Below are positions 34,682 to 48,589 of a stretch of 64,000 nucleotides of DNA, piece by piece (position 1 is the stretch's first letter; each line of letters starts with the position of its first letter). The notes beneath the pieces were generated by a model, which did no database searches, had not been told where the DNA came from, and worked only from the letters and a program-made list of their open reading frames with translations. The stretch is from Ziziphus jujuba (taxonomy: Eukaryota; Streptophyta; Magnoliopsida; Rosales; Rhamnaceae). Where the stretch lies: assembly GCF_031755915.1 (NCBI RefSeq), contig NC_083389.1, positions 27,349,501 through 27,413,500 on the forward strand, written 5' to 3'. Position numbers and translations under genes: made by a program.

Positions 34682-36371
34682 CTTGGCATTACCTTGTGGA
34701 AGAGCAAAGTGAAAGATGCAGTAGAAATGAAGGACAAGTAAGAAAAAGGAACCAAAAATGAGAAAAAGGGAGATGAAAGAATGGCAAATGGTTGAGTAAG
34801 AAGGTGAGATAAGAATTGTATGTATGTTTTTATTTATTTATTTACTTTTGGGAAATATAAATACAAATATAAATATATGATAAGATTGAAAATGTATGGT
34901 AAAATGAATAAGAAATTGGAAAATATGCTGTCTTATCCAATTATACCCTATAAGAGAGGGGGACAGGGGTGGGTAAAGGTGGGGATTAGGGATGGCGAAC
35001 TACTAGTTATTGGGTAGGACTTTATTACAAGCTTATAAATTGATAAATAATATAGATTAAATAAAAACGTATATTAAAAGATTTTTATACGTTATGGTTT
35101 TAGCCGTTAGGATATCACCCTCGGTGGGTTCCCATGTCCTACAATCTCTCACGTGCAAATCATCGTCACTTACCGACACCTCCTTTGGACATATTCTTTC
35201 TTATTTGAAGTCTCTTTTGCCATCTTCTTCTTTCTTTTTTATTTATTCTCTTCTTTTTTAAAAAAAAAAAAAAAGAAATACGTGAATGGTGCTTTCTATA
35301 AATATATAGAATAATAAATTTTTTTTTTTTTAAAAAAAGGTTGATGATAAGTCAGCAAACATTCCTCATGAGGAGTTGAATATTGTTGAAATGAAAAGTA
35401 CCAGAAAAAAAAAATTTAATGACAGTATTTGGTTGGTTTTTTAAATTAGAGGTAGAAACTTTATTAATTATAAAAAAATAAAAGCAGAGGACTTTCTTCC
35501 TGGTAATATAAAAGCAGAAGACTTGTGTGAGAATTACAAGAAAAAACATTACGAACATAGTTGTTTGTTAACAGTCTATACTTCCAACGGTAACTGGTCT
35601 CTATATTCAATGTTATTTAACATTTACTTACCGTTCTTTAAAAAAGGCCAAAAAAAAAAAAAAAAAAAAAACAGAAGAAGAAGCATTTACTTTCTCTTTT
35701 TTTTTTTTTTTTTTTTGGAAGAAAGATTTAACTATTCTTGGTTTTAAGAAAATAATTTATTGATTTATACCTCTAAGGGTCACCTCCCCTCAGCTTTTAT
35801 CTAATTGATTTATTGTATTTGGAAGGAATCCAACAAGAGTGCAATCTTTGTATATATTATGAGAGTCAACCCCCCATAATCAATTTTATTATAGAGGAAA
35901 TGAAAATAATATGTGTCAGAAAGATCTAATATTTATTATATCTAGATATGCTGCCTCGTTTCTATTGGATCCTCATAATTATAAATATTTAAGTGACTAG
36001 TCAAAATAGCAAATTGCTGAGGATTTTATTTTTGGAATCACCTTCATAGTACCGACATGGGAGATCCACATGTAGTCTTTGTTTCACTGGGACAAAAAAT
36101 ATTATATTTTATTGATTTATTTAAAACTTTTTTTTTTAATTTCTTTTGCATCATTTAAGTTTTATATATTTATCAAAGCCGAATAAAAAACATCAAATAT
36201 ATTAATATCTTGACTTATTATTTATTTCCCCTATAAAATAATGGACTTACTTACAATTACAAATCAATTATCTCCTACCTTTCCTTTACATGTATAACAT
36301 TTGGATTAATTTATTTTTCTAGGAAAGGAAGAATTAATTTTAATTGATTATTTTTGACAAATGCTACGTAA
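34409..36371. other. Endosulfine promoter region and AT-rich spacer
   Basis: The endosulfine leader and promoter occupy the left part. The remainder has many poly-A/T runs (35260, 35320, 35651, 35695). I see no gene; the 3' UTR of the GH3 gene lies at the right end. Confidence 0.5.
34645..34678. repeat. (AG)n microsatellite upstream of the endosulfine gene
   Basis: About 17 AG units on the plus strand, some 240 bases upstream of the endosulfine ATG. On the transcribed strand this is a CT tract, common near plant transcription starts. Confidence 0.85.
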
Positions 36372-39300
36372 TTAAGACTTAATAATGTCTCCTAAATCAG
36401 CTTGTAAGGAGATAGAATGCTTAAGATCTTCTCCAATAAGAATTTGGTGTTCACCCATTGGGACTCTTCGAACCCCAAACTGGTCCACAACACCAAGATG
36501 TTTGCAGACATGGAGGCCCACCACCACCCTTTGCTGGGACCCTGCCGGAACATGGACTTTCTTAAAACCCACCAACTGTTTTCCGTCGGACCAATATTTC
36601 CCGGCAGGGGAGCTGGAGAAGACAAGGAGGGTGTGGGTCCCATCCATGGTTCCTGTGTTTTCAACATCAATATGGAGTCCAAGTGTGAGTGAGTTGCAGT
36701 CGGTGTGAGTGACTTTCAAAGCTTTGGTGGTTGCAAAAATGGTGGAGTTGATTGAGGAAGAAGAAAGAAGTGGAATTGAAAGTTGGGAAGGAGCTTTGGC
36801 TAGTTTATGGTGAAATCTTGTGAAGCTCAATCCATGGCCGAAAGGGAAAACAACTGGGCCTTTGTAGAAACGATAGGTTCTTCCTGGGTAGCCTCTTGCT
36901 GGGTTTGCTCTCATGTTCATGTTGACCATTGGCACCTTGGCTAGGTAACTTTCGGGGTACCATGTTATTGGAAGCTTTCCTCCTAAATCATAATAAAAAT
37001 AAATAAAAAATTGCCAAATATGAATTAAAAATAAAAATTAACAAGCAGATTGAAAAGAGTTCAGAAAAAATGTCAGATGAAAAGAAATATGTTAAAACTT
37101 GGTATTCTTGGCAATTTTGCCTATTTTGTAAGCGTATGTAATTGGAATAGTCAATTTCTTACCCGGATTGGTGGTGCCAAATAGAACATCTGCTATGGCA
37201 GTCCCACCAGCTTGGCCAGGATATCCAACCCAAAGAATTGCACCAATACGAGGATCATTTTTGGCAAATGAGACATCAATTGGACCACCAGACATCAAAA
37301 CTAATATGACTGGGCCTCTTGAGGCCCTTGCCACCCTAGACACAAGCTCTTGTTGAAGGCCTGGTAAAAAGAGCCCAGTTCTATCCCTAAACTCAGCTTC
37401 AATAGACTGGTCCAACCCCATTACTAATACAGTTGCATCTGCCCTGCGGGCTGCAATTTCAGCGGCCCCAAATAGTTGGTTATTGCTGCATGCAACGTCT
37501 CTACAAGCTACTTGGTGGATTGTCCGACTATACCTCGCAATGCCTTGTAGGGGTGTTGTGTAACCACATGCAACACCTATATAAAAATACAAATTTATTA
37601 TTATTATTATTTGTTGTCTCAAGAGAAAGAAAGGAAAATGGACCAGCTTCGTTGAGCCAGCCCATAAACTGAATACTGGAAGTACGAACTAGATGTTTGA
37701 GAAGGCCTACCGGCATAGTTCCCGATCATGGTAACTGTGACATCGGAATTGGGACCAATGACAGCTACAGTTCTATGTCGACTGGTGGAGAGCGGTAGAG
37801 TTCCGCCACGGTTTTGTAGCAGAACAATTCCTTGTCGGGCGGCTTCGAGGGCTAGTTGCTGATGGGCTGGAGTGCAGACATCTCTTGGTCCCAAATTTCC
37901 ATAGGGCTGGGCTGATGGCTCACCATCATACATGCCCAATCTCATCTGCACGGTAATTGTGTTTGCCAAGGCATTGTTCACATCAATCTCACTTAGAAGA
38001 CCTCGCTTTACAGCCCCCTCTGTATGGATGGCCAAGAATGGTCCGCAATCCAAATCCAAACCTGAAATTGAAATTTCAGTGAAGCATATTACAGCCAATG
38101 AAAAAGTTAGAATGAGTAAACGAACTGGGTCCCACAAATTTATTTTTTTTCCACAGTAAATTTTGGCCTTTCAAATTGGTCCCATTAATTTAATGAGTAG
38201 AAAAAAGTTCAACGTTAAAACCTGCTTTGATAGTGTCTGCTGCTGCTTCCTCCGGTGTCTCAGTATAATGTTGATTGTCATATAGGACACCCACAGAATC
38301 ACAGTCAGAGACAATGTACCTATTGGGTCCACAACAGAGTACAAAAATTCAAAAACATGTGTTAGAAAAAAACAGATAATATGAGAAAATCACAGCCATC
38401 AACGATGTTGACCAAACAAAAGCTTTTGATTCATATCTAGTGGAAAACTCACCCATTGAGACGCCATTCACCTCGGATTGTGTTCTTGAGGAGGTCAGGA
38501 TCAGCACAGGTGGGTTTTCCATTGACCTGATTGTATGAGCACATTACACTGGCAACTTTCCCTTCAACCACACAGGCTTTGAATGGTACATCATAGGTAT
38601 CTTCCAAGTCTTGCTTGCTAACCTGAGGAAAAAAAAGAAAAAAAGAAGAAAGATCATGACAAAAATTGTAGGGCCCTCGAATGATATGATTGAATTAAAA
38701 TTTTCAAATTGTCCAAGTGGACCCCCACGCACCAGAACGAGAGCATAGCTCATAACTAGACTTGACTGACTATAACTCAACCTTATTGGGAACCTTTAAT
38801 TACTAAACATTATTTGCCAAGTTTATTTTTCCAGAGGAATACAAAAGAGACATCTTGGAATAGCAAAATGACACCATTCGTTTTAAGTGATCTTTGGGAC
38901 CACAGGTCGTGATAATCTAGAAGAGTAAAGAAAGAAACAAAAAGAAAAGTTGGGAAATGCCAAATAGTGGCTAAACTATGCTAACCATTTTTAGTTTTCC
39001 GTGCGACCAGCAAAGAAAGTGCTTTTCATGTGCTTCTGTATATATGTAATTGGAAAACTGCTCAATTTGGGGACCTTTTATGTCATTCACCAAACTTATT
39101 TTTATAGTAGTAGTATCACAGCTAATAAGTAACAATGATTTGAAAAGCTTTTTCTATATTATGTAGTTAAAGATTAAAGAAGGATTTTTTCTTACCCTGG
39201 CATTGAAATGGTAGCGGTCAATGCCATTCCAATTGTCAAGATCATAGGCTGTGTAATGCTTGCAACATGCAGCAACCTTGAGCCTATTTCCAGGACCATT

Positions 39301-40923
39301 ACCTTGGAGTCCCCTGACATAGCTAGCCGCATACTTGCCGGCCAAGACAGGGTCTTCACCGGGAGTCTCTTGGCCTCGTCCCCATCGAGGGTCACGGAAT
39401 ATGTTCACATTTGGACTCCAATATGTCAAACCAGCATTGCCTCCATTGTACATTGCTCTTGCTTCATCAGAAACCACCTTTAAAAAAACAGCAAAATAGT
39501 CTTAGTTGATGTTAAAATTGAGACTCCAAGAGAAAAGCATAGACAACTTTTAGAGCACATGATTAGCAATTTCTCACTTTTGGATTGGCCAACTGCGTAT
39601 CTTGATGGGCTAAAAAGTTTCCTAAACCATTGCCGCAAGTTATATAGTTATTGCTATTGAAAACAATTCATTCCGTTGATGCTTTATGTAAAGTTTAAAG
39701 GCAAAATTCTACTAAAAGGTAGGCACTGTAACAAAGAGATATCAATTCACTGGTCACATTAGTAACATGCATTAAATAGTCTTATTTCGTCCAAGTTCCA
39801 TTGTCTTAATTAATTCAAATAAAAGATGCTTTTTCAAAGTGATTTGCCGTGATGGGAATCTGTTTCTTCTATGAACCAAGCTATTTTTTTCATTGTTTAT
39901 TATCAAAGAATGAGAAAACAAAACAAAACAGAGCAAAGTTGTCCTTTTTCTATTGTTACTGAAAGGCATGTCATTATTTAAAAATGGAAATTGGGGTAAA
40001 AAGGAAAAAGGACGAGAAAAAAAGTCAAAAAGTAGATACCTCTACAAAATCTACTGGGACAGAAATTTAGAAACCAGTGGTCCAATTCATATAATAATAG
40101 ATTGGCACCCCTATTAATATGTTTATAACCATCTAATAGACCCAAAACGTAGCCGTGGATGAAAAGCACACGCAAAATATCCTTGCAAGTTGCAGTCAAG
40201 AATGATCAACAATTAGAGCAAATTTCATTTTCAGTGTCATTGTGGGGTAGATTAGGTCCCTTTTTTATTTTTTATTTTTTATTTTTTATTTTTTATTTTT
40301 TATTTTTTTATTTTTGGTGTACAAGTGGTTAGTCTGGCCTTCACAAGTAATTTCCTCCAGAAACATATTAATTGTAATGAAAACCATATTACCTTCACCA
40401 ATCACTATTACATATACTTCAAGTTTGATTAATTTATTTGAGGCTTTCCGTAATTTACTTTCTATCTTCTGCATATTTTCTCTCTCAAAAAAAAAAAAAG
40501 AAAAAGAAAAAAAAAAGAAAAAGGGGGAAACCAATAAAATACAAAATGGTTAAAAAAAAAAAAAAGGAAAAAGTTTACATGGATAATCATTTTTTTTTTT
40601 TAATTATCATTATAGGCATCATCCAAATCAAAACAGACATGTAGAAGTTGGGAAATTGATGGAACTCTTCATTTATGGTAGCATTATTAGGCAAAAGTAC
40701 TTCTTCATCACTTAAGTACTATACTTTTCGTTCTAGCATCTGAATTGGTTGCTATTATGGGCAAAGTGCCTATGTCATGGTGGGTGATCACACTAAATTT
40801 ATATATCATGACAATTTATTTCGATTCTATGTAATTCATATATTAGGATAATATATTTCATAGATTTTATGTAATTGGTGCAGTCATCCGGCATGTTGGG
40901 GTTATCTCGCCCATAATAGTAGC

Positions 40924-40964
<41 letters not shown>

Positions 40965-41638
40965 GTGTGTGTGTGTGTGTGTGTGTGTATTATTTTGATT
41001 AATTATATTCCATTAAAAAATCTATATATAAGAAAACTGTTTCTTTAGAAAAAGGAAAAACTGAACGTATGAAAGTTTGGCATGAAGTGCAACATAGAAT
41101 TCAGCGACACATAAAAAGATTTTATTTTTTTTAAAAAAAAGAAAAAGGTGAGAGAAATATTAAAATCTTTATCCAATCAAATAGAAAAATAGAGAATTAT
41201 GAAATGAGTAATCCTCACTCGTCCGATTTGCTCCCACAACGATTCATTGAAAGAAGCGGCGGTGGTGATGACTTGAGGGAAGCTAGTGGCCCCAGGGAAG
41301 GCCCCACCAAACTTAGTTCCAGGACCCACATTGGACACACCATGAAGAGCCTCAGACCACCACTCGTAGCCCTGAATGCCAAGCCGTGGCACAGCTATGG
41401 CATTGTTAACCAACAGCCTAATCTTCTCCTGCAATGTCAACCGTCCAATCAAGTCTCTCACTCTCACATGTATCGGAAGCGTGACTCTACAGAATTTCAA
41501 GGTCCTTGTGAGCCCGTTTTTGGGGTCACAAGCAAATGGCTGTCTAGCTTCTCCAGTGTTTGATAGGCAAAGAAGAGCCAAAACGGAGAGAACCCAAAAG
41601 GGTTTGAATAAGGAGGGGTTTTTGTTCCTAAAAACCAT
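36372..41638 (-). CDS. GH3 beta-D-xylosidase / alpha-L-arabinofuranosidase (BXL type)
   Basis: Secreted cell-wall glycosidase that removes xylose or arabinose residues from wall polysaccharides. Seven exons: 41219-41638, 39196-39477, 38453-38622, 38222-38319, 37711-38061, 37163-37576 and 36372-36982; 2346 nt, 781 aa, normal for plant BXL proteins. Residues 1 to about 31 form a signal peptide ([18 protein letters not shown]). The GH3 N-terminal domain contains [37 protein letters not shown] and [11 protein letters not shown]. The nucleophile is Asp296 in [10 protein letters not shown]. The GH3 C-terminal domain has VAVIGPNSD and [19 protein letters not shown], then the fibronectin-III-like end with [11 protein letters not shown]. 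Intron 1 is about 1.7 kb and rich in simple repeats. It is closest in feel to the BXL1/BXL2 group; the number cannot be assigned from memory. A TATA box lies 64 bases upstream. Confidence 0.95.
40260..40315. repeat. TTTTTTA heptamer repeat in GH3 intron 1
   Basis: Seven or eight units of ATTTTTT-type sequence lie in intron 1 (39478-41218) of the GH3 gene. Confidence 0.8.
40925..40990. repeat. Compound (AT)n(GT)n microsatellite in GH3 intron 1
   Basis: About 18 AT units run directly into about 11 GT units through an ACATG junction, within intron 1 of the GH3 gene. Confidence 0.9.
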
Positions 41639-41889
41639 TATAATGGACTAGGTTTTATGAATGAGGTTTTTGGGTTTGAGTTTAGGATAGAGGGAAAGTG
41701 TGTATATATAGAGAGAAAAACATGAGAGAGAGAGAGAGAGAGAGATAAAGGAAGGGTCGCGTTTGGATATGGCGATGATGTGAAAGAAGAGGCTTTTTCA
41801 TGTTTGGGTTAAGTTTCCACGTCGACTACCGAATGGATGTTATAACTGAGAGAAGCCACACAGAAAAGTGTGCTTATGTTTTGTACATC

Positions 41890-41925
<36 letters not shown>

Positions 41926-43193
41926 AAGAATGGATGAGTAGGTGTAACACGCATTTTGTAACATGCATTTTGTACAGACTATAGGTGGTCGTTATCACTA
42001 CTTTAGGCATACATAATTTAGCCACAATAAAAAGGTTTATTTTTAGCTAAAATACATTTATAAATACATAAATATACACACAAAAAAAACAATTAAGGTT
42101 AAGAATATTAGTAGTCATAGTCATATAGTAATTATAAAGAAAAGGAATGTCGTTCACGGACTAGAGAATCTATACATCTATTTTTTTGGTGGCCATGAGA
42201 GTGGGTTTTACAGGGGCTGCCCATCACATTGGACGCACTAGAAATGGATATTATATATACATATATATATATATATATATTTCGCAAAAGCTGCCATTTT
42301 TTTCATAGAAAAAAAAAGTTAACTAATTAAAATGTATAAAGCCCATTGCTGCATAAATTGTCAATAAAAAAAATGTAAAGAGAAAAAGAGTGACAGTGTT
42401 GGGAAATATACTTCACCAGTTGGAATATTAACCAATATCTATTTGGTGATTGAAGGATTGGAAGCAAAAACAATATGCTTTATACATAATTAGTTTCCAA
42501 TTAATTATAGTCTTCCATTTGGCAAAGTGATAATTTCTGACTGCAAATAATTATATTCAGCATGCAAGACCGGAACTCTACCTTGTTCTCGTGACTTTGC
42601 TTGACTGACTACAAAACTCAGAAACTTAGAAAAGAAGGTAATCTCGTGACTATATATATACATGCACATATAGACACACAAATTAATGTGAACTCCAAAC
42701 TTATATATTTGTCTTCTTGCTAAGCATTTTTTCTTTTTTTCTTCTTTTTTTGGGGTAAATGTTTTCTTGCTAAGCATATTTTCATCTTATGAGCCACAGT
42801 TAATGATTTTAATCATAACCAAGAGGGAGAAAAAATTAACATGGTTTCTTATGATTTATATATATTATTTTGTACAGGCTTTTTCCTGATAATTAATAAT
42901 AAATATATGAATCAATATTTAAAATGGGGCTTGCCCATATTATAAGGGATGCGAATATAGCAGCTGACAGTCTGACAAAAGATTATATTTATATTATATA
43001 ATATTTTGGAATTATATGCAGCCAGCAAATAGAATTATTGGATTAGTTGGGACCTCATGAGAATATAAAGCAACTTAAAAGTCATTTATTTTTATCCTCC
43101 ACCTAATGAAAAATAAATAAACCCAATTTTATTGTCTAGATTCGCATTATCATGCATTGTAAGTCTTACCTAATATATATGTATATATATATT

Positions 43194-43227
<34 letters not shown>

Positions 43228-44352
43228 TTCTATGATCTATATATATATATATGTATGTATATGTATATGTAAATTAAAAAAAGAAAAAGAAAAAAAAAAA
43301 ACTCCCCTTTAGTTGAACATTATGTTTTCAATTTCCATTCATAATTGTAATATGAGAAGCTTTTGGCAATAACTTGGAGGCGTGTATACTTTCTTTAAGT
43401 ACTTTTTAGCCATTTAGTCATTATCCGTTTGTTGTTATATGATCTATTTTCAAAAGTGATCGCCGATTTGGATTCAATTCATTCAAATTATAAATCATAA
43501 ATAATTTATAAAAAAAGGATTAAATTATTAGTGTTGATTCATACATACAACATTCCTAACAGAGACTGACGCATCTTTTAGAGAGGAAAGACATTCAATT
43601 CCTTTCCAGATTCCGTGCAACAACCATATCTCCCAATTAATCTTTCTTTTGCTTCTTCTCCAACAATTAAATATCTCGTATACTTCCGTTGAGATTTTGT
43701 CAAATATGAAGTCTTTACGTTGTAATTAATATTACAAATATTAATTAATTAGGATATATTTTCATGAAATTATATAATTTTTTTGGACGAAGTATACAAT
43801 TAATATTAGACTGAAAGTATATGCTTTTGTTTTTGGAAAACAAAAATACTGTCTCTAGCTAAGAAGCCATGCATATGCATACAGATAATATTAATTTTCA
43901 AATAACATATTGATAGAAATTAATTAATCTACTTTTTTTTTTTTTTTTGGGGGTTATTTTCTTTCATTGTTTCTGTACTAGTCATCATTATTATTGGTTA
44001 GAGTTTGTCTTTAAGCATAAGCAATTAAAAGTACCCAATCATTTAGTTAGTTGAAGTTTTTGATGCGGTTTTGCACCGATACTCCATCCACACATGTTGC
44101 TTCAGTATAACCCCCTTTTAAATTTTCCTTCTATTCTATGAATTTTATAAAGAAATAAAATAAATAAACAAATAAATAATTTTTTGAAAAAAATGAAAAG
44201 GGAAAAGACAAAACTCCAGAGATATTAATTACGTGTGGTAGAATAACCAACACTTTGCACAAACCTTTACGATGCTCCCAATAAACTACTTCACCCACAC
44301 GTCCACACCACACTCTCTTATATCATTCGGTAATGCTTTCACGTCTCCAATC

Positions 44353-44391
<39 letters not shown>

Positions 44392-46262
44392 AGGAACCTT
44401 CCTTCACGTTTCAACCGAAACCAAACCATAATCAACTATGATGTCACCAATATTCCTCAATTAAGAAAATCAAAGCCAAATTCCAATTTTTTTTATTTTT
44501 TATAATCCTATAAAAGAATTCATTATTTTTTCAAATTATAATATAAATAATACAGTGACGTGATAAGTTATACAATGTTAAAACTAGCTTTGTATCAATA
44601 GACAAACATATAATTTTTTAAAACCTTTATTTGGGTATATATGAAACTAATTACACTTTAGAGTGGGTTTAGAAAAAGTGGTACGTTCAGTTTAGAGTTT
44701 GCTTATGGTCATGACCAAACAAACTGATTTACTCTTTATCCCTTTTCCAGGATGCCCTGAAGAACAGCTTTATTTTTCTTTATCAACGTGGTACATAACG
44801 GGACCTGATTTCCATGCATGGATGTTATTAGCTTTCCTTGGTTGCTGTGGCATGTGGACAGCGATTGTGACCATAAATGACAATTTGAGAAAGAGAGATA
44901 TCGATTGGTAGAAAACGCGAGCAAGGCAAATGCTATCTTAGCTAGCTTCATCAACTTGGCCTAACCAGATCATCAATGTTATGGACCCCGCTCCCCCACT
45001 CTCCATAGCTTGAGATTTTTGACAATCTTTTCCTTTTTTCGGATGAGAAGGAATATTATACATTTTATATATATATATATATATATTTTTTTTTTTCAAA
45101 AACCATACTATATAATTATATATTTATTTATTATGCGTATATGGATGAGACCCAAACAAGAACCTCGCTGGATATAAGCTTGCTTTAAGGAACAATATAA
45201 GAGAATGGAGAGGATATGTAGTGATTTGGATATTACCTATTATAGATCTTATCCTTGAAATAAAAGATAGCCTTGCCAACTAACCCGTATGAAGGATCTT
45301 CTTATCTCTTTTAGTTCCCAACTATATGGTTCCGTAAAATCCTTTTATTTGATCTCTACATAGCCTTGAATATTGATTTTCAATATATTTACAACTAATA
45401 AGTTATCTATGTGCTTCTCTAGCAACTAACAAGCCCCACATTAATACTGGATAAGTTCGTTTTATGATCCGTAATGGAAAAATAGACTTTTCCGTTTCTG
45501 TCAATTTGAATTTGAATTTTTAATTTCGAGCCACAAAATACTATAATATCTTATCCGGGTCGTGGATATTGATGATCGATAAGCTTCAGTCATTGTTGTA
45601 TCTGCATGGACTTGTATCAGTATATGACAACGACAAGCATTCATTTGCTTTACTTTGAACCGATCCATTTGTGTATTAAGAAATTTGTGTCACAATAATT
45701 TAATAAGAGTGTAAATGCTTCACAAAGATTATTAGGTTGCGTAATTGGGTTCTCTAGGTTTATTTGATGGAACAGCTAGCATTTCCACATCTTTCAATCA
45801 GTTCCACTTTCCACAGAAAAGTCAAGTCAGAGTATTAATTAAGAGATTAATTACTTCTTAATTTTAAAGAAAACATGATTGATTGGTTTAAAGAAACATA
45901 ACTCCAAAATTTGTAGTCATATCATACCAAGAAACTAACAAATTCGCAATTGGCAACCTATAACAATTCAAGCAGTCTCTAAATTATGCAACCAAAAACA
46001 TTGAATATGTAATAAGAATTGAGAAAGAATTTGATAAAAGGAACCTTCAAAGGCCTCCAATAATGAAGAAGCATTATTACAGAGGAAAAAGTTTTTTTCC
46101 TGTTTGCATAAGTTAAAAAGGCTATTAAATACATATATAATCTGAGAAAACATGTGCCAAACACCTCGCAGATACTATTTCATTCGGTCACAAACATACA
46201 GTTATAATTTGCTCATCTTTTTTTTTTTTTTTTTTTTTTTTTTTTGGGCTTTTGGCGGTGAT
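41639..46262. other. AT-rich intergenic region with microsatellites
   Basis: The left part is the GH3 promoter, with (AG)n at about 41725-41745 and 41893-41922. The rest has (AT)n near 42256, 43196 and 45070 and a T run of about 30 at 44355-44384. One open frame at 44699-44911 has mixed composition but no homologue I recognise. The 3' UTR of the acyl-activating enzyme gene lies below 46263. I see no real gene. Confidence 0.5.
41702..41709 (-). promoter_or_regulatory. TATA box of the GH3 glycosidase gene
   Basis: On the minus strand CTCTATATATACACAC lies about 64-71 bases upstream of the ATG at 41638. Transcription would then start near 41675, giving a leader of roughly 35-40 bases. Confidence 0.65.
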
Positions 46263-48511
46263 CTATAATTTGCTCTTCCTAACAGGCCCAATTTCTTTTG
46301 CTCTGGCCCTCAGCAAATGCTTCTGTATTTTCCCTGTTGCTGTCTTTGGCAATGGTCCAAACACCACAGATTTGGGAACCCAATAAGCTGGCATCTTGGA
46401 CCTACAGAACTTCATTATATCTTCTGCTAAACGCTGTTCATTAGATTTATCCACGTTAGGCTTCAATGACACGAAAGCGCAAGGAGACTCACCCCACTGT
46501 TCGTCGGGCCTGGAAACCACTGAAACCTCTAAAATTGCAGGATGCAGATATAGAGTATTCTCAATCTCCAAGCTACTAATGTTTTCACCTCCAGAGATTA
46601 TAATGTCCTTTGATCTGTCTTTGATTTCGATGTACCCATCAGGATGTTTCACAGCAAGATCCCCCGAGTGAAACCAGCCATTGGCGAAAACCTCATCATT
46701 GACTTTCGGGTTCTTTAGGTAACCCTTCATGACAGTATTTCCGCGCATCATAATCTCTCCTATGGAGGTTCCATCAGCAGGAACAGGTTGCATTGTCTTG
46801 GGATTGATGACATCAAGGCCCTCCAAGCCAATATACCGAACCCCTTGGCGTGCATTAAGTCGAGCTTGCTTCTCAAGGGGAAGTGAGTCCCATTCAGGCT
46901 TCCATGCACATACCGTTGATGGACCATAAGTTTCAGAGAGACCATAAGTATGGGTAACCCGGAATCCCCTTTTGGACATTTCAAAGAGCACAGAAGAGGG
47001 TGGAGCAGCACCTGCGGTATTTACATTTACAACATGAGGAAGAGGAAGGATAGTCTCCTCTGGTGGAGCATTAATTATGGTGTTGAGTACCACAGGTGCA
47101 GCACAAAAGTGAGTCACACCATACTTGGCTATGGCTGCATAGACTGCCTTGGCTGTAACCTGTGAAGATGTAGAAAGGACAGTAAAGCATGAATCAAAGC
47201 TAGAAATCATGAAAGTTGGTGCAGAGAAAATGAAGTTTTACACAGAATACTAAAACATCTAAGCTGGGAGTAAGCTAATAATTGGCCTGTAGAGAATTTT
47301 TTTTTATTTTTTATTTTTATTTTTTTTTATAACAAGCTCTTTAAAATTTGTTGACAGAAATACCCAAATATTTAAGAGCATGAATGTATTGGTTAACTAC
47401 TAAAACGAGGTCTGTAGCCACTTCACACTATCAAGTGGACAGCATAAACCAATTTTGCCACTCTAGAAAAGACAAACCTTAAGTACAAATTATTAAAAGA
47501 GCTTGTTATAAAAACTACTCTATCCATTATGCTATTTAAGATTCACTGATCACATACTTAAAACTTGGTAATCAAACTTAGAAATTGCACCAAATTAAGC
47601 TATGATAACCGGACCAGAGGAGATAAATATCATACAAACATTTCCTGATTTACCTGTCGAAGACATATGTTTGTACCACAAAGAGCAGCAAGAGTCCAAG
47701 TGTAACACCAGCCATTGCAATGGAACATTGGTAGAGTCCAGAGGTATACAGCTCCTTCATTCATCCCCCATATAAGAGCTCCACTCAAAGACATAAGATA
47801 TGCCCCACGGTGGCTCAATACCACACCCTTAGGGCTGGCTGTTGTACCAGAAGTATAACCCAAAGCAATGCTCTGCCACTCATCCTTTGGTGGTTCCCAA
47901 GAACACTCAGGATCACCGGTTTCTAGGAACTTCTCATATTCAACAGCCCCTCTTTTCAAAGCATATTCGAGCGTTTTACGGTCACAACTTTCATCCCCTA
48001 CGACAACAAGAAATGGAGGCTTATAATGGCCTCTACTTTTTTCTGCCAAGATTTTCAAAGCTTCCTCTGCCAAGGAAAAAAACTCTTGATCCACGATCAC
48101 AACAGCAGATGATGAATGGCCTAGAAGGAAAGCAATAGTTGATGCATTTAGACGAATATTCACACAATTTACCACTGCTCCAACCATTGGAACACCAAAA
48201 TGGGCTTCATAAATAGCTGGAACATTTGGTGCAATTACTGCTACCTGTTGACAAGCGCATAGAAGTAAAATTAATTACAAACTCTCTAGCAGAACCAAGT
48301 AAAATTAAACAACACGCATATGATAACATAAAAAACATATATAATAACATAACATAAAAGTTTATATCTTGCTTCTTTCCTTCCCAAATAGTGCCACTTT
48401 CCCCCTACATTTGCTTTGCACGAGGTTACATATCTTATATTTGTTTTCCAAACAAAATTGAAAAACAGACACACACACACACAAAAAATCTCCTAAAGAT
48501 AAAGGCTGTTT

Positions 48512-48589
<78 letters not shown>

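Noticed and set aside
44699..44911. 70-codon open frame between the GH3 and AAE genes
   Set aside because: Mixed composition but no recognisable domain, no splice context and no promoter signal.
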